Shown piece by piece: positions 8,735 through 17,994 of a stretch of DNA of 64,000 bases. The number at the start of each line of letters is the position of its first letter. The first letter of the stretch is position 1. The notes beneath the pieces are model-generated. The model did no database searches. It was not told the origin of the DNA and saw nothing but the letters and a program-made list of their open reading frames with translations. The stretch is from Rhizobacter koreensis (GTDB taxonomy: Bacteria > Pseudomonadota > Gammaproteobacteria > Burkholderiales > Burkholderiaceae_C): NCBI RefSeq assembly GCF_013366375.1, contig NZ_JABWMJ010000003.1, positions 478,925 to 542,924 of the forward strand, read 5' to 3'. A program made the position numbers and the translations under genes.

Positions 8735-9725
8735 GGTTCTCTCCCGACCAGCCTGCCTGCGAGGCGGTCAACAGGTTGTTCACTTTGAGGGCGTAGTGGC
8801 CGTTGGAGACGCCGTAGTGGCACTCGAGCACCGGCACGCCCTGCACCTTGGCCTGCACGCCGCGCTGCAGGTCGAGTTCGATGAAGTCGCCGGGCTTGAA
8901 CGACAGCAGCTGCTCGACGGTCGCCGGTGCGCGGGCGAGCTCGACCACGAGCTCGACCTCGGCCTCCTGGATCTGCGTGCTCATCAGGTTGACCCAGCGC
9001 CGGTCGGGCTCGCCGCCTTCGCCCTGCACCGTCGACGAGAGCACGTCGCGGATCGGCTCGAGCGTCGCGTACGGGATGCAGAAGTGGATGCTGCCGCTGG
9101 TGTCGCCGATCTCCATCGAGAACGACGTCGACACCACCACTTCGGACGGCGTCGCGATCGACGCGAACTGCGGCAGCATCTCCTGCCGCTGGTACTCGAA
9201 CTTGAGCGGGTAGATGCCGTTCCAGGCGCGCTCGTACTCGGTCGTCACCACCTCGACCAGGCGCTGGATGATGCGCTGCTCGGTCGGCGAGAAGTCGCGG
9301 CCTTCGATGCGCGTGCGGAACTTGCCGCTGCCGCCGAACAGTGCGTCGACCACCGCGAACACCATCGACGGGTCGCACACGATCAGGCAGTTCCCGCGCA
9401 GCGGGCGCACCGTCATGATGTTGAAGTTGGTCGGCACGACGATCTCGTGCAGGAACGCGCCGTACTTCTGCACCTTGATCACGCCGATCGAGATCTCGGG
9501 CGTCTTGTGGATCAGGTTGAAGAGGCCGATCCGCACGTTGCGGGCGAAGCGCTCGTTGATGATCTCCAGGGTCGGCATCCGACCGCGGACGATCTTCTCC
9601 TGGTTCTGGATGTCGTAGCCGCGGATCGCGCTCGAATCGTCGCCTTCGTCGCCGGGCTCGCCCTCGCCGGCGATGCCGTGCAGCAGCGCGTCGACTTCGC
9701 CCTGGGAAAGGATCTGTTCGCTCAT
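8724..9725 (-). CDS. fliM: Flagellar motor switch protein FliM
   Basis: A 333-residue rotor switch protein. The N-terminus MSEQILSQGEVDALL is the CheY-P-binding segment; the middle domain carries RMPTLEIINERFARNVRIGL and GNCLIVCDPSMVFAVVDALF; the C-terminal SpoA domain ends in LECHYGVSNGHYALKVNNLL. FliM links FliG to FliN in the C-ring and sets rotation direction when CheY-P binds. It sits between fliL and fliN as in most beta- and gammaproteobacteria. Full length, nothing odd. Confidence 0.98.
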   Translation of the reverse strand: MSEQILSQGEVDALLHGIAGEGEPGDEGDDSSAIRGYDIQNQEKIVRGRMPTLEIINERFARNVRIGLFNLIHKTPEISIGVIKVQKYGAFLHEIVVPTNFNIMTVRPLRGNCLIVCDPSMVFAVVDALFGGSGKFRTRIEGRDFSPTEQRIIQRLVEVVTTEYERAWNGIYPLKFEYQRQEMLPQFASIATPSEVVVSTSFSMEIGDTSGSIHFCIPYATLEPIRDVLSSTVQGEGGEPDRRWVNLMSTQIQEAEVELVVELARAPATVEQLLSFKPGDFIELDLQRGVQAKVQGVPVLECHYGVSNGHYALKVNNLLTASQAGWSGENHEH

Positions 9726-9762
9726 TTGAGTTTCTCGGCGGCGGGGAACGTCAGCACGCTGT

Positions 9763-10386
9763 TCACTGGATGATGAAGCTCGAGAAATGCACGTGGCGAA
9801 TGGGGTTCAGCGCGCCTTTCTTCTTTTTCTTCTTCGGCTTGTCCTCGTCGTCGCCATCGGCCTCGGCATCGGCATGCGCCTTCTTCGGCTTGTCGGAGAC
9901 GTCGATCCCCATCGGTCGGACCGTTTCACGCTGGATCTCGGCGGCGAGCTGTTCCTTGCCGGCGCGGTCGAGCAGTTCCTGCGAGGTCTTGTGGGCCAGG
10001 ATCAGCAGGATCGCGTTGCGGATCGCCGGCATGTAGGCGCGCACCTGCTCGGCGAACGCGGCGTCCGCGACCTCGAGCGTGATGCCGACCTGCGCGAAGC
10101 GGTCGGCGTCCTTGTCGGCGAGGTTGACCACGAACGGGTCGAGCGGCAGGAAGGTGGGCGGGTGCGCCGGATCGGCCTTGCCCGACTTGTGCTCGGCCGG
10201 CGCGTCGTCGCCGGCTTCCTCGGCGGCGGCGGCGTCGGCCGCCTTCTTCTTCATGTAGACCACCGCGCCCGCGCCGCCGGCAAGCAGCACGATCAGCAGG
10301 GCGGCGATGATGATGATCAGCTTCTTCTTGCCGCCCTTCGGGGAAGGGGCGGCTTGGGCAGCGTCTGCGATCGCAGCGGCGGACAT
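9763..10386 (-). CDS. fliL: Flagellar basal body-associated protein FliL
   Basis: A 207-residue single-pass membrane protein. A transmembrane helix (LIIIIAALLIVLLAGGAGAVVY) follows a short cytoplasmic lead; the periplasmic part includes TFLPLDPFVVNLADKDADRF, the FliL family signature, and the usual C-terminal strand HVHFSSFIIQ. FliL surrounds the stator and supports motor torque. Odd feature: between the conserved helix and the last strand is a charged low-complexity insert of about 35 residues, Asp/Glu-rich and then a run of six lysines. This makes the protein longer than many FliLs. It is the first gene of the fliLMNOPQR group. Confidence 0.95.
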   Translation of the reverse strand: MSAAAIADAAQAAPSPKGGKKKLIIIIAALLIVLLAGGAGAVVYMKKKAADAAAAEEAGDDAPAEHKSGKADPAHPPTFLPLDPFVVNLADKDADRFAQVGITLEVADAAFAEQVRAYMPAIRNAILLILAHKTSQELLDRAGKEQLAAEIQRETVRPMGIDVSDKPKKAHADAEADGDDEDKPKKKKKKGALNPIRHVHFSSFIIQ

Positions 10387-10717
10387 CGGATCTCCTCGGC
10401 CGGTCCAGGCCGGCGACGCCCTCGGATGCGAAGCGCAAACGTTCGGGCTGAGGAAATTATCGAAACGCGGCGGCTTCGCCGATGTGCCGATAAGGGCGGT
10501 GTTTGACCGTCAGAAGCGGGGGCCATGCGGCGGCGCGCCACCGTGCAGGCGGATCGATCGGGCGCTGCGAAAGCCGGTGGCGACGGGCGTTCCAGGCACC
10601 TGCCCGAGCGGCCGCCGCTGCCCTCGTGCGAAACGTCACGCGTCGAAGCGGACGGCCGAGCCCGCGACCGTCGGTCCGCGCCGGCGGTTGAGGCCCGCGT
10701 GCCGGGACCGGGCGGCG
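10387..10717. other. Gap between fliL and fliK (331 bp)
   Basis: No gene is seen here. On the minus strand a GATAAT lies at about 10454-10459 in front of fliL and could be a -10 element, but I find no matching -35. A GCCGATAA word at 10486-10493 is on the plus strand, has no TCAAG/TAAAG element at the right distance and points away from the operon, so I do not call it a promoter. The gap probably holds the start of the fliL operon transcript. Confidence 0.5.
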
Positions 10718-12076
10718 TCAGGCGTAGGTGTCGACGCCGCCGAGCCGCGCCTGGCGGCGCACCGGCGCGGCAGCGGGTACGGCGTCGCCGCTGCCACCGT
10801 TGGCCTTGGCGCCGCTGCGGCCGTTCGCCGCCGCCGCCTGCGCGTCGGGCTGGCGCTCGCGCGAGTGCTGCGAGACCCCGCCGCCGGCGAGCGTGAAGCC
10901 GGCCTCGCGCAGCGCGCCGGCGAGCTCCGGCAGGCCGGCCTCGATCGCGCTGCGGGTGGCGGCGAGGTCGGCACCGAACTCGACGTGGGCGCGCGTGCCG
11001 TCGATCGCGATCTCGATCGACACCGGGCCCATCTCGGCGGGGTTGAGATGCAGTTCGGCGCGCGTGACGCCGTCGCTCGCCAGCACGCTGACCTGCACCG
11101 CGAGCGCCGGTGCGAAGTCGGGGCTCTCGACCGGCGTCGGCAGCGCGATCGCGACCGGCGGCGCCTCGTGCAGGCGCTCGAACGTCGGCTGGAAGGTGGC
11201 GGCCGGCGTCGCGACCGCGTTCGTCGCCTTGGCGAGCGCGCGATCGAAGCTCGCCTCGAAGCCGCTGCTCGGCACGCGCTCGCCGTCGCCTGCAGCGGGC
11301 GCGGTGACGCCGGGCGCTGCGCCGTCGGCGCTCAGGCGCGCGCTCGGATCGGGCCGCTCGCGACCGCCCTGGCGGGCATCGTTGCCCTGGCCGCGCTGGG
11401 CGGTCGGCGCGGCGTTCGCGTCCGCGGGCAGGCCGGGTGCGGCACCGGTCGCCGCGTCGACCTCGCCGCGCGCGCGCGGGCCGGTGTCGGCGCGGACGGT
11501 GCGCGGTTCGGCCGGCACGGGAGGCGGCGCGAGGAACGCGTGCAGCGCGGCGAGTTCCGGCGGCAGCTCGGTGCGTGGTTCGGCGGCGGCGTCGGCTTCG
11601 AGGTCGGCCTGGTCGGCCGCCGCGCGCAGCTCGGCGTCGGCGGCCGGCGATCCCGGCAGCGCGGCAGCGCTGCCCGCAAGCTCGGCAACCGCCGCGTCGG
11701 CGGCGATCGCCGCATCGCGCGCCGCGCGCAGGTCGGCGAGGGCGGCGGCGACGTCGGCCGGCAGCATCGCATCGGCCGCGCCGTCGACGAGCGCGGGATC
11801 GCCGACGTCGGCGCTCGGCGTGGCGCCGGCACGCGCGTCCTGCGGCAGCGCACGTGCCGCCGCGCCGGTGGCGTTGCCCGGTCCAGCGGCGTTCGCGCCG
11901 GCGGCCGGCCGGGTCGGCTTCGGCGCCTCGTCGGCACGCCGGGTCTGGCGCAGCAGGCGGGCGAACGGGTTGTCGGCCGGGTTGTTGCTCGCGGCGGGCG
12001 GATTGCCCGGGCTCGACGGCGGCGTCGTCGCCGCAGCGGGCAGCATCGACAGCAGGGGATTGGCAGCGCTCAGCAT
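10718..12076 (-). CDS. fliK: Flagellar hook-length control protein FliK
   Basis: A 452-residue secreted ruler protein. The first ~340 residues are Ala/Pro/Asp-rich and poorly conserved, as is normal for FliK. The C-terminal domain (about residues 345-430) has the family core, including RAELHLNPAEMGPVSIEIAI and VEFGADLAATRSAIEAGLPEL. FliK measures hook length and flips the FlhB export switch. The ATG at 12076 is chosen because a GGGGAG ribosome binding site precedes it and it lies 14 bp after the fliJ stop; the open frame continues further upstream but only into fliJ. Order fliF-G-H-I-J-K is standard. Confidence 0.92.
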   Translation of the reverse strand: MLSAANPLLSMLPAAATTPPSSPGNPPAASNNPADNPFARLLRQTRRADEAPKPTRPAAGANAAGPGNATGAAARALPQDARAGATPSADVGDPALVDGAADAMLPADVAAALADLRAARDAAIAADAAVAELAGSAAALPGSPAADAELRAAADQADLEADAAAEPRTELPPELAALHAFLAPPPVPAEPRTVRADTGPRARGEVDAATGAAPGLPADANAAPTAQRGQGNDARQGGRERPDPSARLSADGAAPGVTAPAAGDGERVPSSGFEASFDRALAKATNAVATPAATFQPTFERLHEAPPVAIALPTPVESPDFAPALAVQVSVLASDGVTRAELHLNPAEMGPVSIEIAIDGTRAHVEFGADLAATRSAIEAGLPELAGALREAGFTLAGGGVSQHSRERQPDAQAAAANGRSGAKANGGSGDAVPAAAPVRRQARLGGVDTYA

Positions 12077-12090
12077 GGCAGGCTCCCCGA

Positions 12091-12558
12091 TCAGAACGCG
12101 CTCGAAGCGCGCAGCGTCGCGCCACGGCCCCACGTGGCGCGCGCCGCAAGCTCGTCGCTCTGCTTCTGCTCGCGTCGCTCGGCGGCGAGCTGGCCTTCGT
12201 GGGTGCGCCGCTCGATCAGCTTTCTCACCGCGGCGGCGCGAACCTCGCACTCGCGCACGTTGGCGCTGGCGCGAGCGAGCTGGTTGGCGGCGTGGTCGGC
12301 GACGCGCGCCTGCTGGTCGACCGCCTGCGTGAGGCGCTGCACGAAGCCCTGGTAGCAGCGGACCAGCTCGATCTTGCCCTCGCGGCAGAACTGCTCGCTC
12401 CAGCGCTGCTCGTACTCGCGCCGATAGGTCACGAGCTGCTGCGCCTGCGCCTTCGCGGCGTCGTGCGCGGCCTGGACCTTCTGCTGCTCGGCGAGCGCGA
12501 AGTCGCGTTCGCGCTCGGCCTGATGCAGCAAGGTGAGCAGCGAGTCGAGGTTGTTCAT
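12091..12558 (-). CDS. fliJ: Flagellar export chaperone FliJ
   Basis: A 155-residue, highly charged, alpha-helical protein predicted to form an antiparallel coiled coil (LDSLLTLLHQAERERDFALA onward, with many Glu/Gln/Arg heptads). FliJ is the central stalk that inserts into the FliI ATPase ring and escorts export chaperones. It lies between fliI and fliK, 19 bp after fliI. Length fits the family (about 145-155). Confidence 0.93.
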   Translation of the reverse strand: MNNLDSLLTLLHQAERERDFALAEQQKVQAAHDAAKAQAQQLVTYRREYEQRWSEQFCREGKIELVRCYQGFVQRLTQAVDQQARVADHAANQLARASANVRECEVRAAAVRKLIERRTHEGQLAAERREQKQSDELAARATWGRGATLRASSAF

Positions 12559-12577
12559 GGGATCCTTCGGGAGAGGT

Positions 12578-14035
12578 TCAGGAGAGCACGGCCTGCAGCA
12601 GGCGCTGGCTCGCCTCGAGGTCGGCGCACTGGTTCTTGTCCTGGCGCAGCAGCTCGGTCATCGCGCCCTGCAGGCGCACCGCGGTGTCGAGATCGGCGTC
12701 GTGACCCGGCGTGTAGGCGCCGAGCTGGATGAGGTCGCGCGCCTTGTTGCGGCGCGCCAGCAGCTGGCGGAAGCGCCGCGCGGCGTCGACGTGGTCTTTC
12801 TCGGCGACGCTCGTCATTACCCGCGAGATCGACCGTTCGACGTCGATCGCCGGGAAATGGCCTTCCTCGGCAAGCTCGCGCGACAGCACGATGTGGCCGT
12901 CGAGGATGCCGCGGGCGGCGTCGGCGATCGGATCCTGCTGGTCGTCGCCCTCGGTCAGCACCGTGTAGAACGCGGTGATCGAGCCGCCACCCGGCTGGCC
13001 GTTGCCGCTGCGCTCGACCAGCTGCGGCAGCTTGGCGAAGCAGCTCGGCGGGTAGCCCTTGGTGGCCGGCGGCTCGCCGATCGCGAGCGCGATCTCGCGC
13101 TGCGCCATCGCGTAGCGGCTGAGCGAGTCCATCAGCAGCAGCACGTCGAGGCCCTGGTCGCGGAAGTGCTCGGCGATCACGGTCGCGTAGTTGGCCCCCT
13201 GCATGCGGACCAGCGGCGGCGCGTCGGCCGGTGCGGCGACGACCACCGCACGCGAGAGGCCTTCCTCGCCGAGGATGTCCTCGATGAACTCCTTGACCTC
13301 GCGGCCGCGCTCGCCGATCAGGCCGACGACGATCACGTCGGCGGCGGTGTAGCGCGCCATCATGCCGAGCAGCACCGACTTGCCGACGCCGGTGCCGGCG
13401 AAGAGGCCGACGCGCTGGCCGCGGCCGACCGTCAGCAGCGCGTTGATCGCGCGCACGCCGGTGTCGAGCGGCGTGCGCACCGGGTCGCGGTCCATCGCGT
13501 TGATCGGGCGCCGCGTCAGCGGCTCGTTGTGCACGCTCGCGAGCGGGCCCTTGCGGTCCATCGGCACGCCGTGCGAGTCGACGACGCGGCCGAGCAGGCC
13601 GTTGCCGACCGGCAGGTGCAGCGTGCGGTCTTCGTTGCGGCGCCACGGGTGGCGCGTGCTGCCGAGCTGCATCGGCACCACCGGCGACGGGCGCGGCACG
13701 ACGCGCGCCCCGCTCGCGAGGCCCGTGATGTCGCCGGTCGGCATGAGATACGCGCAGTCGGCCGAAAAGCCCACCACCTCGGCGGTGACCGGCGCCTGGC
13801 CGTCCATCCGCACCTCGCAGACCGAGCCGACCGGGACGCGGATGCCGGCGGCCTCGAGGACGAGGCCGGTGACGCGCACCAGCAGGCCTTGCGTCTCGAG
13901 CGGGATCGGCGCGGCGGCGAAGCTCTGCATGTCCGAGAGGTAGCGCTGCCACCTGGCGCCGACGCTGCCCGCGCTCGCGGACGTCGTCTCCGCCCCGCCG
14001 AGCACGACGCCGAGCTCGTCGTGGACCGCGCTCAT
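12578..14035 (-). CDS. fliI: Flagellar export ATPase FliI
   Basis: A 485-residue F1-ATPase-like motor of the export apparatus. Visible motifs: Walker [12 protein letters not shown] (about residues 211-221), the FliI signature [20 protein letters not shown] and the [20 protein letters not shown] loop. It energises unfolding and delivery of flagellar subunits, working with FliH and FliJ. The start overlaps fliH by 4 bp (ATGA) and the gene is followed by fliJ. Complete and normal in length, with a slightly longer N-terminus than the enteric proteins. Confidence 0.98.
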   Translation of the reverse strand: MSAVHDELGVVLGGAETTSASAGSVGARWQRYLSDMQSFAAAPIPLETQGLLVRVTGLVLEAAGIRVPVGSVCEVRMDGQAPVTAEVVGFSADCAYLMPTGDITGLASGARVVPRPSPVVPMQLGSTRHPWRRNEDRTLHLPVGNGLLGRVVDSHGVPMDRKGPLASVHNEPLTRRPINAMDRDPVRTPLDTGVRAINALLTVGRGQRVGLFAGTGVGKSVLLGMMARYTAADVIVVGLIGERGREVKEFIEDILGEEGLSRAVVVAAPADAPPLVRMQGANYATVIAEHFRDQGLDVLLLMDSLSRYAMAQREIALAIGEPPATKGYPPSCFAKLPQLVERSGNGQPGGGSITAFYTVLTEGDDQQDPIADAARGILDGHIVLSRELAEEGHFPAIDVERSISRVMTSVAEKDHVDAARRFRQLLARRNKARDLIQLGAYTPGHDADLDTAVRLQGAMTELLRQDKNQCADLEASQRLLQAVLS

Positions 14036-14778
14036 GGCGCGCTCCCGGGGGCGTCGGCGTGCCAGTCCTCGTCGCTGCCGAGGCTCGCGACGACGCGGCG
14101 CCAGCGCGACTCGAGCGTCGCGTCGATGAGGCCGATGTTCGACTCGACGATGCAGCCGCCACGCGTCACGCTGGCGTCGTCGACGACACGGGCGCCGCGT
14201 GCCTCGATCACCTCGGCGGCGCCTTCGGCGATCAGCGCGTGGTCGTCGGGGTGGACGCGCAGCGTGACGTGACGCGCGCTGAGGATCAGCGCGTCGACCG
14301 CCTCCTGGGCGACGCGCACCACCGCCTCGGGACGGCCTGTGAGCTCGCTGCGCACGATCTGGCGGGCGAGGTGGATCGCGGTCACCGCGAGCGACTGCGC
14401 CATGTCCTGCTGCAGGCCGTCGAGCTGGCTTCCGATCGACTGCACGAGCGCGCCGACCTGCAGCGAGGCCTGCTGCACGAAGCTCTGCTTGAAGCCGTCG
14501 AGCGCCACCAGGCCGTCGCGGTAGCCGTCCTGGTAGCCCGACTGGCGCGCCTGCTGCAGCTGCTCGGCGAGCAGCTCGGCCGCATCGCGCTTGGGCGGTG
14601 CCGGCGGCTCGGCGACGGCGGCCGGCTGCTGCGTCGCCCCGGCGTCGAATTCACCGAGCTTCCAGGCCTCGAACGAGCTCAGTTCCTCGCGCGGGATGAA
14701 GCGCGCGTAGACGTTGGACTTCGGCTCGCCGCCCATCGGCGGCGGCACGTTGCGCCAGACCTTAGATGTATTGGTCAT
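14032..14778 (-). CDS. fliH: Flagellar assembly protein FliH
   Basis: A 248-residue regulator of FliI. The N-terminus has [19 protein letters not shown], a conserved FliH feature thought to bind FlhA/FliN. A coiled-coil segment follows, and the C-terminal part has the V1/F1 E-subunit-like fold ([37 protein letters not shown]). I use the ATG at 14778, giving MTNTSKVW; a GTG 12 bases upstream is possible. The start lies inside the end of fliG (17-bp overlap), so the genes are tightly coupled. Confidence 0.93.
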   Translation of the reverse strand: MTNTSKVWRNVPPPMGGEPKSNVYARFIPREELSSFEAWKLGEFDAGATQQPAAVAEPPAPPKRDAAELLAEQLQQARQSGYQDGYRDGLVALDGFKQSFVQQASLQVGALVQSIGSQLDGLQQDMAQSLAVTAIHLARQIVRSELTGRPEAVVRVAQEAVDALILSARHVTLRVHPDDHALIAEGAAEVIEARGARVVDDASVTRGGCIVESNIGLIDATLESRWRRVVASLGSDEDWHADAPGSAP

Positions 14779-15769
14779 CGCTGTTGCCACCGAGGACGAT
14801 CACGCCTTCGTCGACGAGACGGCGCACCACCTTGAGCATTTCCTTCTGCTCGGCCTCGACCTCCGACAGGCGCACCGGGCCGCGCGACTCGAGCTCTTCG
14901 CGCAGCGTCTCGCTGGCGCGCGACGACATGTTGCGGAAGATCTTGTCCTTGATCTCGGGCGGCGCGCCCTTGAGCGCGATGACCAGCGATTCGGTCTGGA
15001 TTTCCTTGAGCAGCGCCTGCACCGACTTGTCGTCGATCTTGGCGAGGTCGTCGAAGGTGAACATGTTGTCCATGATCTGGCGCGCCAGATCGCCGTCGGC
15101 CTCGCGGATGTGGTCGAGCACCGAGGTCTCGACGCTCGAGCCCATCAGGTTGAGCATCTCGGCCGCGGCCTTGACACCGCCGAGCACCGACTTCCTCATG
15201 CGGTCGCCGCCGGTCAGCAGCGACGACATCACCTCGTTGAGGTCCTTCAGCGCCGACGGCTGGATACCGTCGAGCGTCGCGATGCGCACGATCACCTCGT
15301 TGCGGTTGCGCTCGGGCAGCACCTTGAGCACCGAGGAGGCCTGGTCGAAGTCGAGGTGGACCAGGATCGCCGCGACGATCTGCGGGTGCTCGTTGCGCAG
15401 CAGTTCGGCGACCGCCTGCGCGTCCATCCACTTCAGGCCCTCGATGCCGGTGACGTCGGCGCCCTGCAGGATGCGATCGATCAGCAGGTTGGCCTTGTCG
15501 TCGCCGAGCGCCTTCTTGAGCAGGTTGCGCACGTATTCGTCGGTGTCGCCGACCATGTTGATCTGCTCGCCGGCGATCGCGGTGAAGTCGCCGAGCACCT
15601 CCTGCATCTTCTCGACCGGGATCGCCTTCATGCGGGCGATGGTCTCGCCGACGCCTTGCACTTCCTTGGGCGTCAGGTGCTTGAGCACTTCGGCGGCTTC
15701 TTCCTCGCCGAGCGACATCAAGAGGATGGCTGCGTTCTGCAGCCCGTCCGGATCCATCGAGCGGTCCAT
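14762..15769 (-). CDS. fliG: Flagellar motor switch protein FliG
   Basis: A 335-residue rotor protein. It has the N-terminal LQNAAILLMSLGEEEAAEVL domain that binds FliF, the middle EHPQIVAAILVHLDFDQAS motif (EHPQ) that binds FliM, and the C-terminal torque domain with charged residues around DDLAKIDDKSVQALLKEI. FliG converts stator motion into rotation. The start lies immediately after the fliF stop (within 2 bases). A second ATG four codons later (MDPDGLQ) is an equally plausible start. Confidence 0.98.
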   Translation of the reverse strand: MDRSMDPDGLQNAAILLMSLGEEEAAEVLKHLTPKEVQGVGETIARMKAIPVEKMQEVLGDFTAIAGEQINMVGDTDEYVRNLLKKALGDDKANLLIDRILQGADVTGIEGLKWMDAQAVAELLRNEHPQIVAAILVHLDFDQASSVLKVLPERNRNEVIVRIATLDGIQPSALKDLNEVMSSLLTGGDRMRKSVLGGVKAAAEMLNLMGSSVETSVLDHIREADGDLARQIMDNMFTFDDLAKIDDKSVQALLKEIQTESLVIALKGAPPEIKDKIFRNMSSRASETLREELESRGPVRLSEVEAEQKEMLKVVRRLVDEGVIVLGGNSDDQYI

Positions 15770-15770
15770 G

Positions 15771-17450
15771 TCAGCGGGCCTCCGGAGTCGGAAGTTCGGT
15801 GCGCGAAACCCAGGTGCGCAGGATGCCGGCCACCGCGGCCGGGTTCTGGCGCGCCAGGGCGCGCGCGCTCTCGAGCTGGTCGTTCACCTTCGGCGGCGGC
15901 GGCGAGAGCGCCGGCAGCGGGGTCGGCGCATCCTCGACGGCCTCGATCGTGCTGCCGGGAACCGGCGGCGGCGGCGTCATCGCGAGCAGCACCGCCTTCG
16001 CGCCGGGGCGCAGCAGGCCGAAGAAGATCAGCAGCGCCACCAGCGACAGCGCGACCGGCATCGCGAACGCGCGCAGCGTGTCGATCGTGTCGGGGTGCTT
16101 CCACCACGGCGTCTCGACCGGCGTCGTGGTGTCGACGCGGAACGGCGCGTTGATCACCTTGACGGAGTCGCCGCGGTCCTGCTTGAAGCCGACGCTCTCG
16201 CGCACCAGCGCGGTGAGCTTGTCGATCTCGTCGTTGGTCAGCGCGACCTGCGTGGTCTTGCCCTTGGCGTCGGTGACGCTGCGGTTGTTCACCACCACCG
16301 CAGCGTTGACGCGGCGCACGTTGCCGCTCGCGCCGCGCGTCACGCGCACCGTCTTGTCGACCTCGTAGTTGGTCACCGCCTCGCGGCGGCCGCTGGCGTT
16401 GCCCGCGGTGGTCGGGCCGCCCTGCAGCGGTTGCGAGGCGGCGGTGAGCGGCGCGGCGGCGGCCGCCGGCGGCTGGTTGCTCGCAGCGCCGGGCACGCCG
16501 CTCGGCAGGCCGGTGCCGGCGCCGTTCTGCTCGGTCGTCTGCTGGCTGCGGATCGCGACGCTGGCGTCGGCGCCCTGGTTCGGCCGGAACTCCTCGGAAG
16601 TCGCTTCGCTTTGCGAGAAGTCGATGTCGGCGGTGACGCTCGCGCGCAGGTTGTTCGGGCCGACGATCGGCTCGAGCAGCTCGAGGATGCGCTTCGTGTA
16701 GCCGGTCTCGATCTGGTTGACGTACTGCAGCTGCTGCGCGTCCAGGCCCGCGGCGTGGCCGTCGCTGCCGCTGGTGAGCAGCGCGCCGGTGTGGTCGAGC
16801 ACGCTCACCGCCTTGGCGTCGAGCTCGGGGACGCTCGACGAGACCAGGTGCACGATGCCGGCGATCTGCGCACGGTCGAGCGTGCGGCCCGGGTGCAGGC
16901 TCAGCAGCACCGACGCGCTCGGCTTCTGCTGTTCGCGGAAGAACCCGTTCTGGTTCGGCAGCGCGAGGTGGACGCGCGCGTTCTGCACCGCGGCGAGCGA
17001 GGTGATCGAGCGCGTCAGCTCGCCCTCGAGGCCGCGCTGGAACGTCAGCCGCTCCTGGAACTGGGTCTGCCCGAAGCGGGCGGTGTCCATCAGCTCGAAG
17101 CCGGAGACCGTGCCCTTGGGCAGGCCGGCGGTCGCCATCTTGAGGCGCAGGTCGGGCACCTGCAGCGCCGGCACCAGGATCGCGCCACCCGGGGCGACCT
17201 TGTATGGCACGTTGAGCTGGGTCAGCTGCGCGACCACCGCGCCGCCGTCCTTGTCGGACAGGTTCGAGTAGAGGACCTTGTAGTCGCTGTCGCGGGCGTT
17301 CAGCGCGAGGGTCGCCGCGATCGTGATCAATGCCGCGATGCCGACGATCACGCCGATCTTCACGCGGCTGGGCAACGCCATCAGGCGCCCGCCGAGGGTG
17401 GCGGGCACGGCCATCGGAACGGGTTGTTTGACTGCGAGCGCGTTGTCCAT
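15771..17450 (-). CDS. fliF: Flagellar MS-ring protein FliF
   Basis: A 559-residue inner-membrane ring protein. There is an N-terminal transmembrane helix (VKIGVIVGIAALITIAATLAL), a periplasmic YscJ-like domain (DYKVLYSNLSDKDGGAVVAQ, MATAGLPKGTVSGFELMD), a Gly/Ala/Pro-rich linker and a second transmembrane helix near residue 450 (AFAMPVALSLVALLIFFGLL), ending in a cytoplasmic tail that binds FliG. FliF is the platform of the basal body and export gate. It is the first gene of the fliFGHIJK operon and divergent from fliE with 177 bp between the starts. Confidence 0.97.
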   Translation of the reverse strand: MDNALAVKQPVPMAVPATLGGRLMALPSRVKIGVIVGIAALITIAATLALNARDSDYKVLYSNLSDKDGGAVVAQLTQLNVPYKVAPGGAILVPALQVPDLRLKMATAGLPKGTVSGFELMDTARFGQTQFQERLTFQRGLEGELTRSITSLAAVQNARVHLALPNQNGFFREQQKPSASVLLSLHPGRTLDRAQIAGIVHLVSSSVPELDAKAVSVLDHTGALLTSGSDGHAAGLDAQQLQYVNQIETGYTKRILELLEPIVGPNNLRASVTADIDFSQSEATSEEFRPNQGADASVAIRSQQTTEQNGAGTGLPSGVPGAASNQPPAAAAAPLTAASQPLQGGPTTAGNASGRREAVTNYEVDKTVRVTRGASGNVRRVNAAVVVNNRSVTDAKGKTTQVALTNDEIDKLTALVRESVGFKQDRGDSVKVINAPFRVDTTTPVETPWWKHPDTIDTLRAFAMPVALSLVALLIFFGLLRPGAKAVLLAMTPPPPVPGSTIEAVEDAPTPLPALSPPPPKVNDQLESARALARQNPAAVAGILRTWVSRTELPTPEAR

Positions 17451-17627
17451 GGAGATCCGGTCGATCCGGACGCACGATGCCCCGGAATGACAGGCATTGT
17501 TGGACGGCGCGACGCGCGGCCATGCCGGAAAGAGCCCCGCCTTGGCGCGTCAATTCGCAGCCTTGCGGGGCGCCTGGCGCTGGCACCATTCGTTCCACGG
17601 TCCGCACATGCGACCGCCGGAGCCCCG

Positions 17628-17954
17628 ATGAACGTCAGCCTCAAGCCCTTCGATTTCGCGCAGGCCGCCGCCCGCGCGGGCATGACGCCGACCGGTCAGC
17701 CGCTGCCGCGCACGACCAAGGCGGCCGAGCCGGCAGGCTTCCAGCAGGCGCTCGGCAAGGCGCTCGGCGCCGTGAGCCAGGCCCAGAACGAGGCCTCCGC
17801 GCTGCAGCGCGAGGTCCAGCTCGACAACCCCACGGTGTCGCTCGAGCAGACCATGATCGCGATGCAGAAGGCGCAGATCGGCTTCCAGGCCACGCTGCAG
17901 GTCCGCAACCGCCTGGTGCAGGCCTATTCCGACGTCATGAACATGCAGGTCTGA
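17628..17954 (+). CDS. fliE: Flagellar hook-basal body junction protein FliE
   Basis: A 108-residue rod-proximal protein. The C-terminal half carries the FliE block NPTVSLEQTMIAMQKAQIGF and TLQVRNRLVQAYSDVMNMQV, which is almost invariant in the family. FliE connects the MS ring to the rod and is exported early. The ATG at 17628 follows GGAG at 17619-17622. The longer open frame to the left is only the complement of fliF and fliG. It is divergent from fliF. Confidence 0.97.
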   Translation: MNVSLKPFDFAQAAARAGMTPTGQPLPRTTKAAEPAGFQQALGKALGAVSQAQNEASALQREVQLDNPTVSLEQTMIAMQKAQIGFQATLQVRNRLVQAYSDVMNMQV

Positions 17955-17994
17955 CGCCGCGCCGCGCGCCTCGCGGGGCGCGCCGTGGGTCGGC

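Noticed and set aside
10486..10493. GCCGATAA word between fliL and fliK.
   Set aside because: It lies on the strand opposite the operon and lacks a TAAAG/TCAAG element 11-12 bases upstream.
17540..17600. TGGCGC/TGGCAC words between fliF and fliE resembling sigma-54 boxes.
   Set aside because: The GG-to-GC spacing does not fit the -24/-12 rule, and this organism has the flhDC cascade instead.
14766..17627. A very long plus-strand frame joined to fliE.
   Set aside because: It is the reverse complement of fliG and fliF; high GC keeps such frames open. FliE starts at 17628 after a ribosome site.
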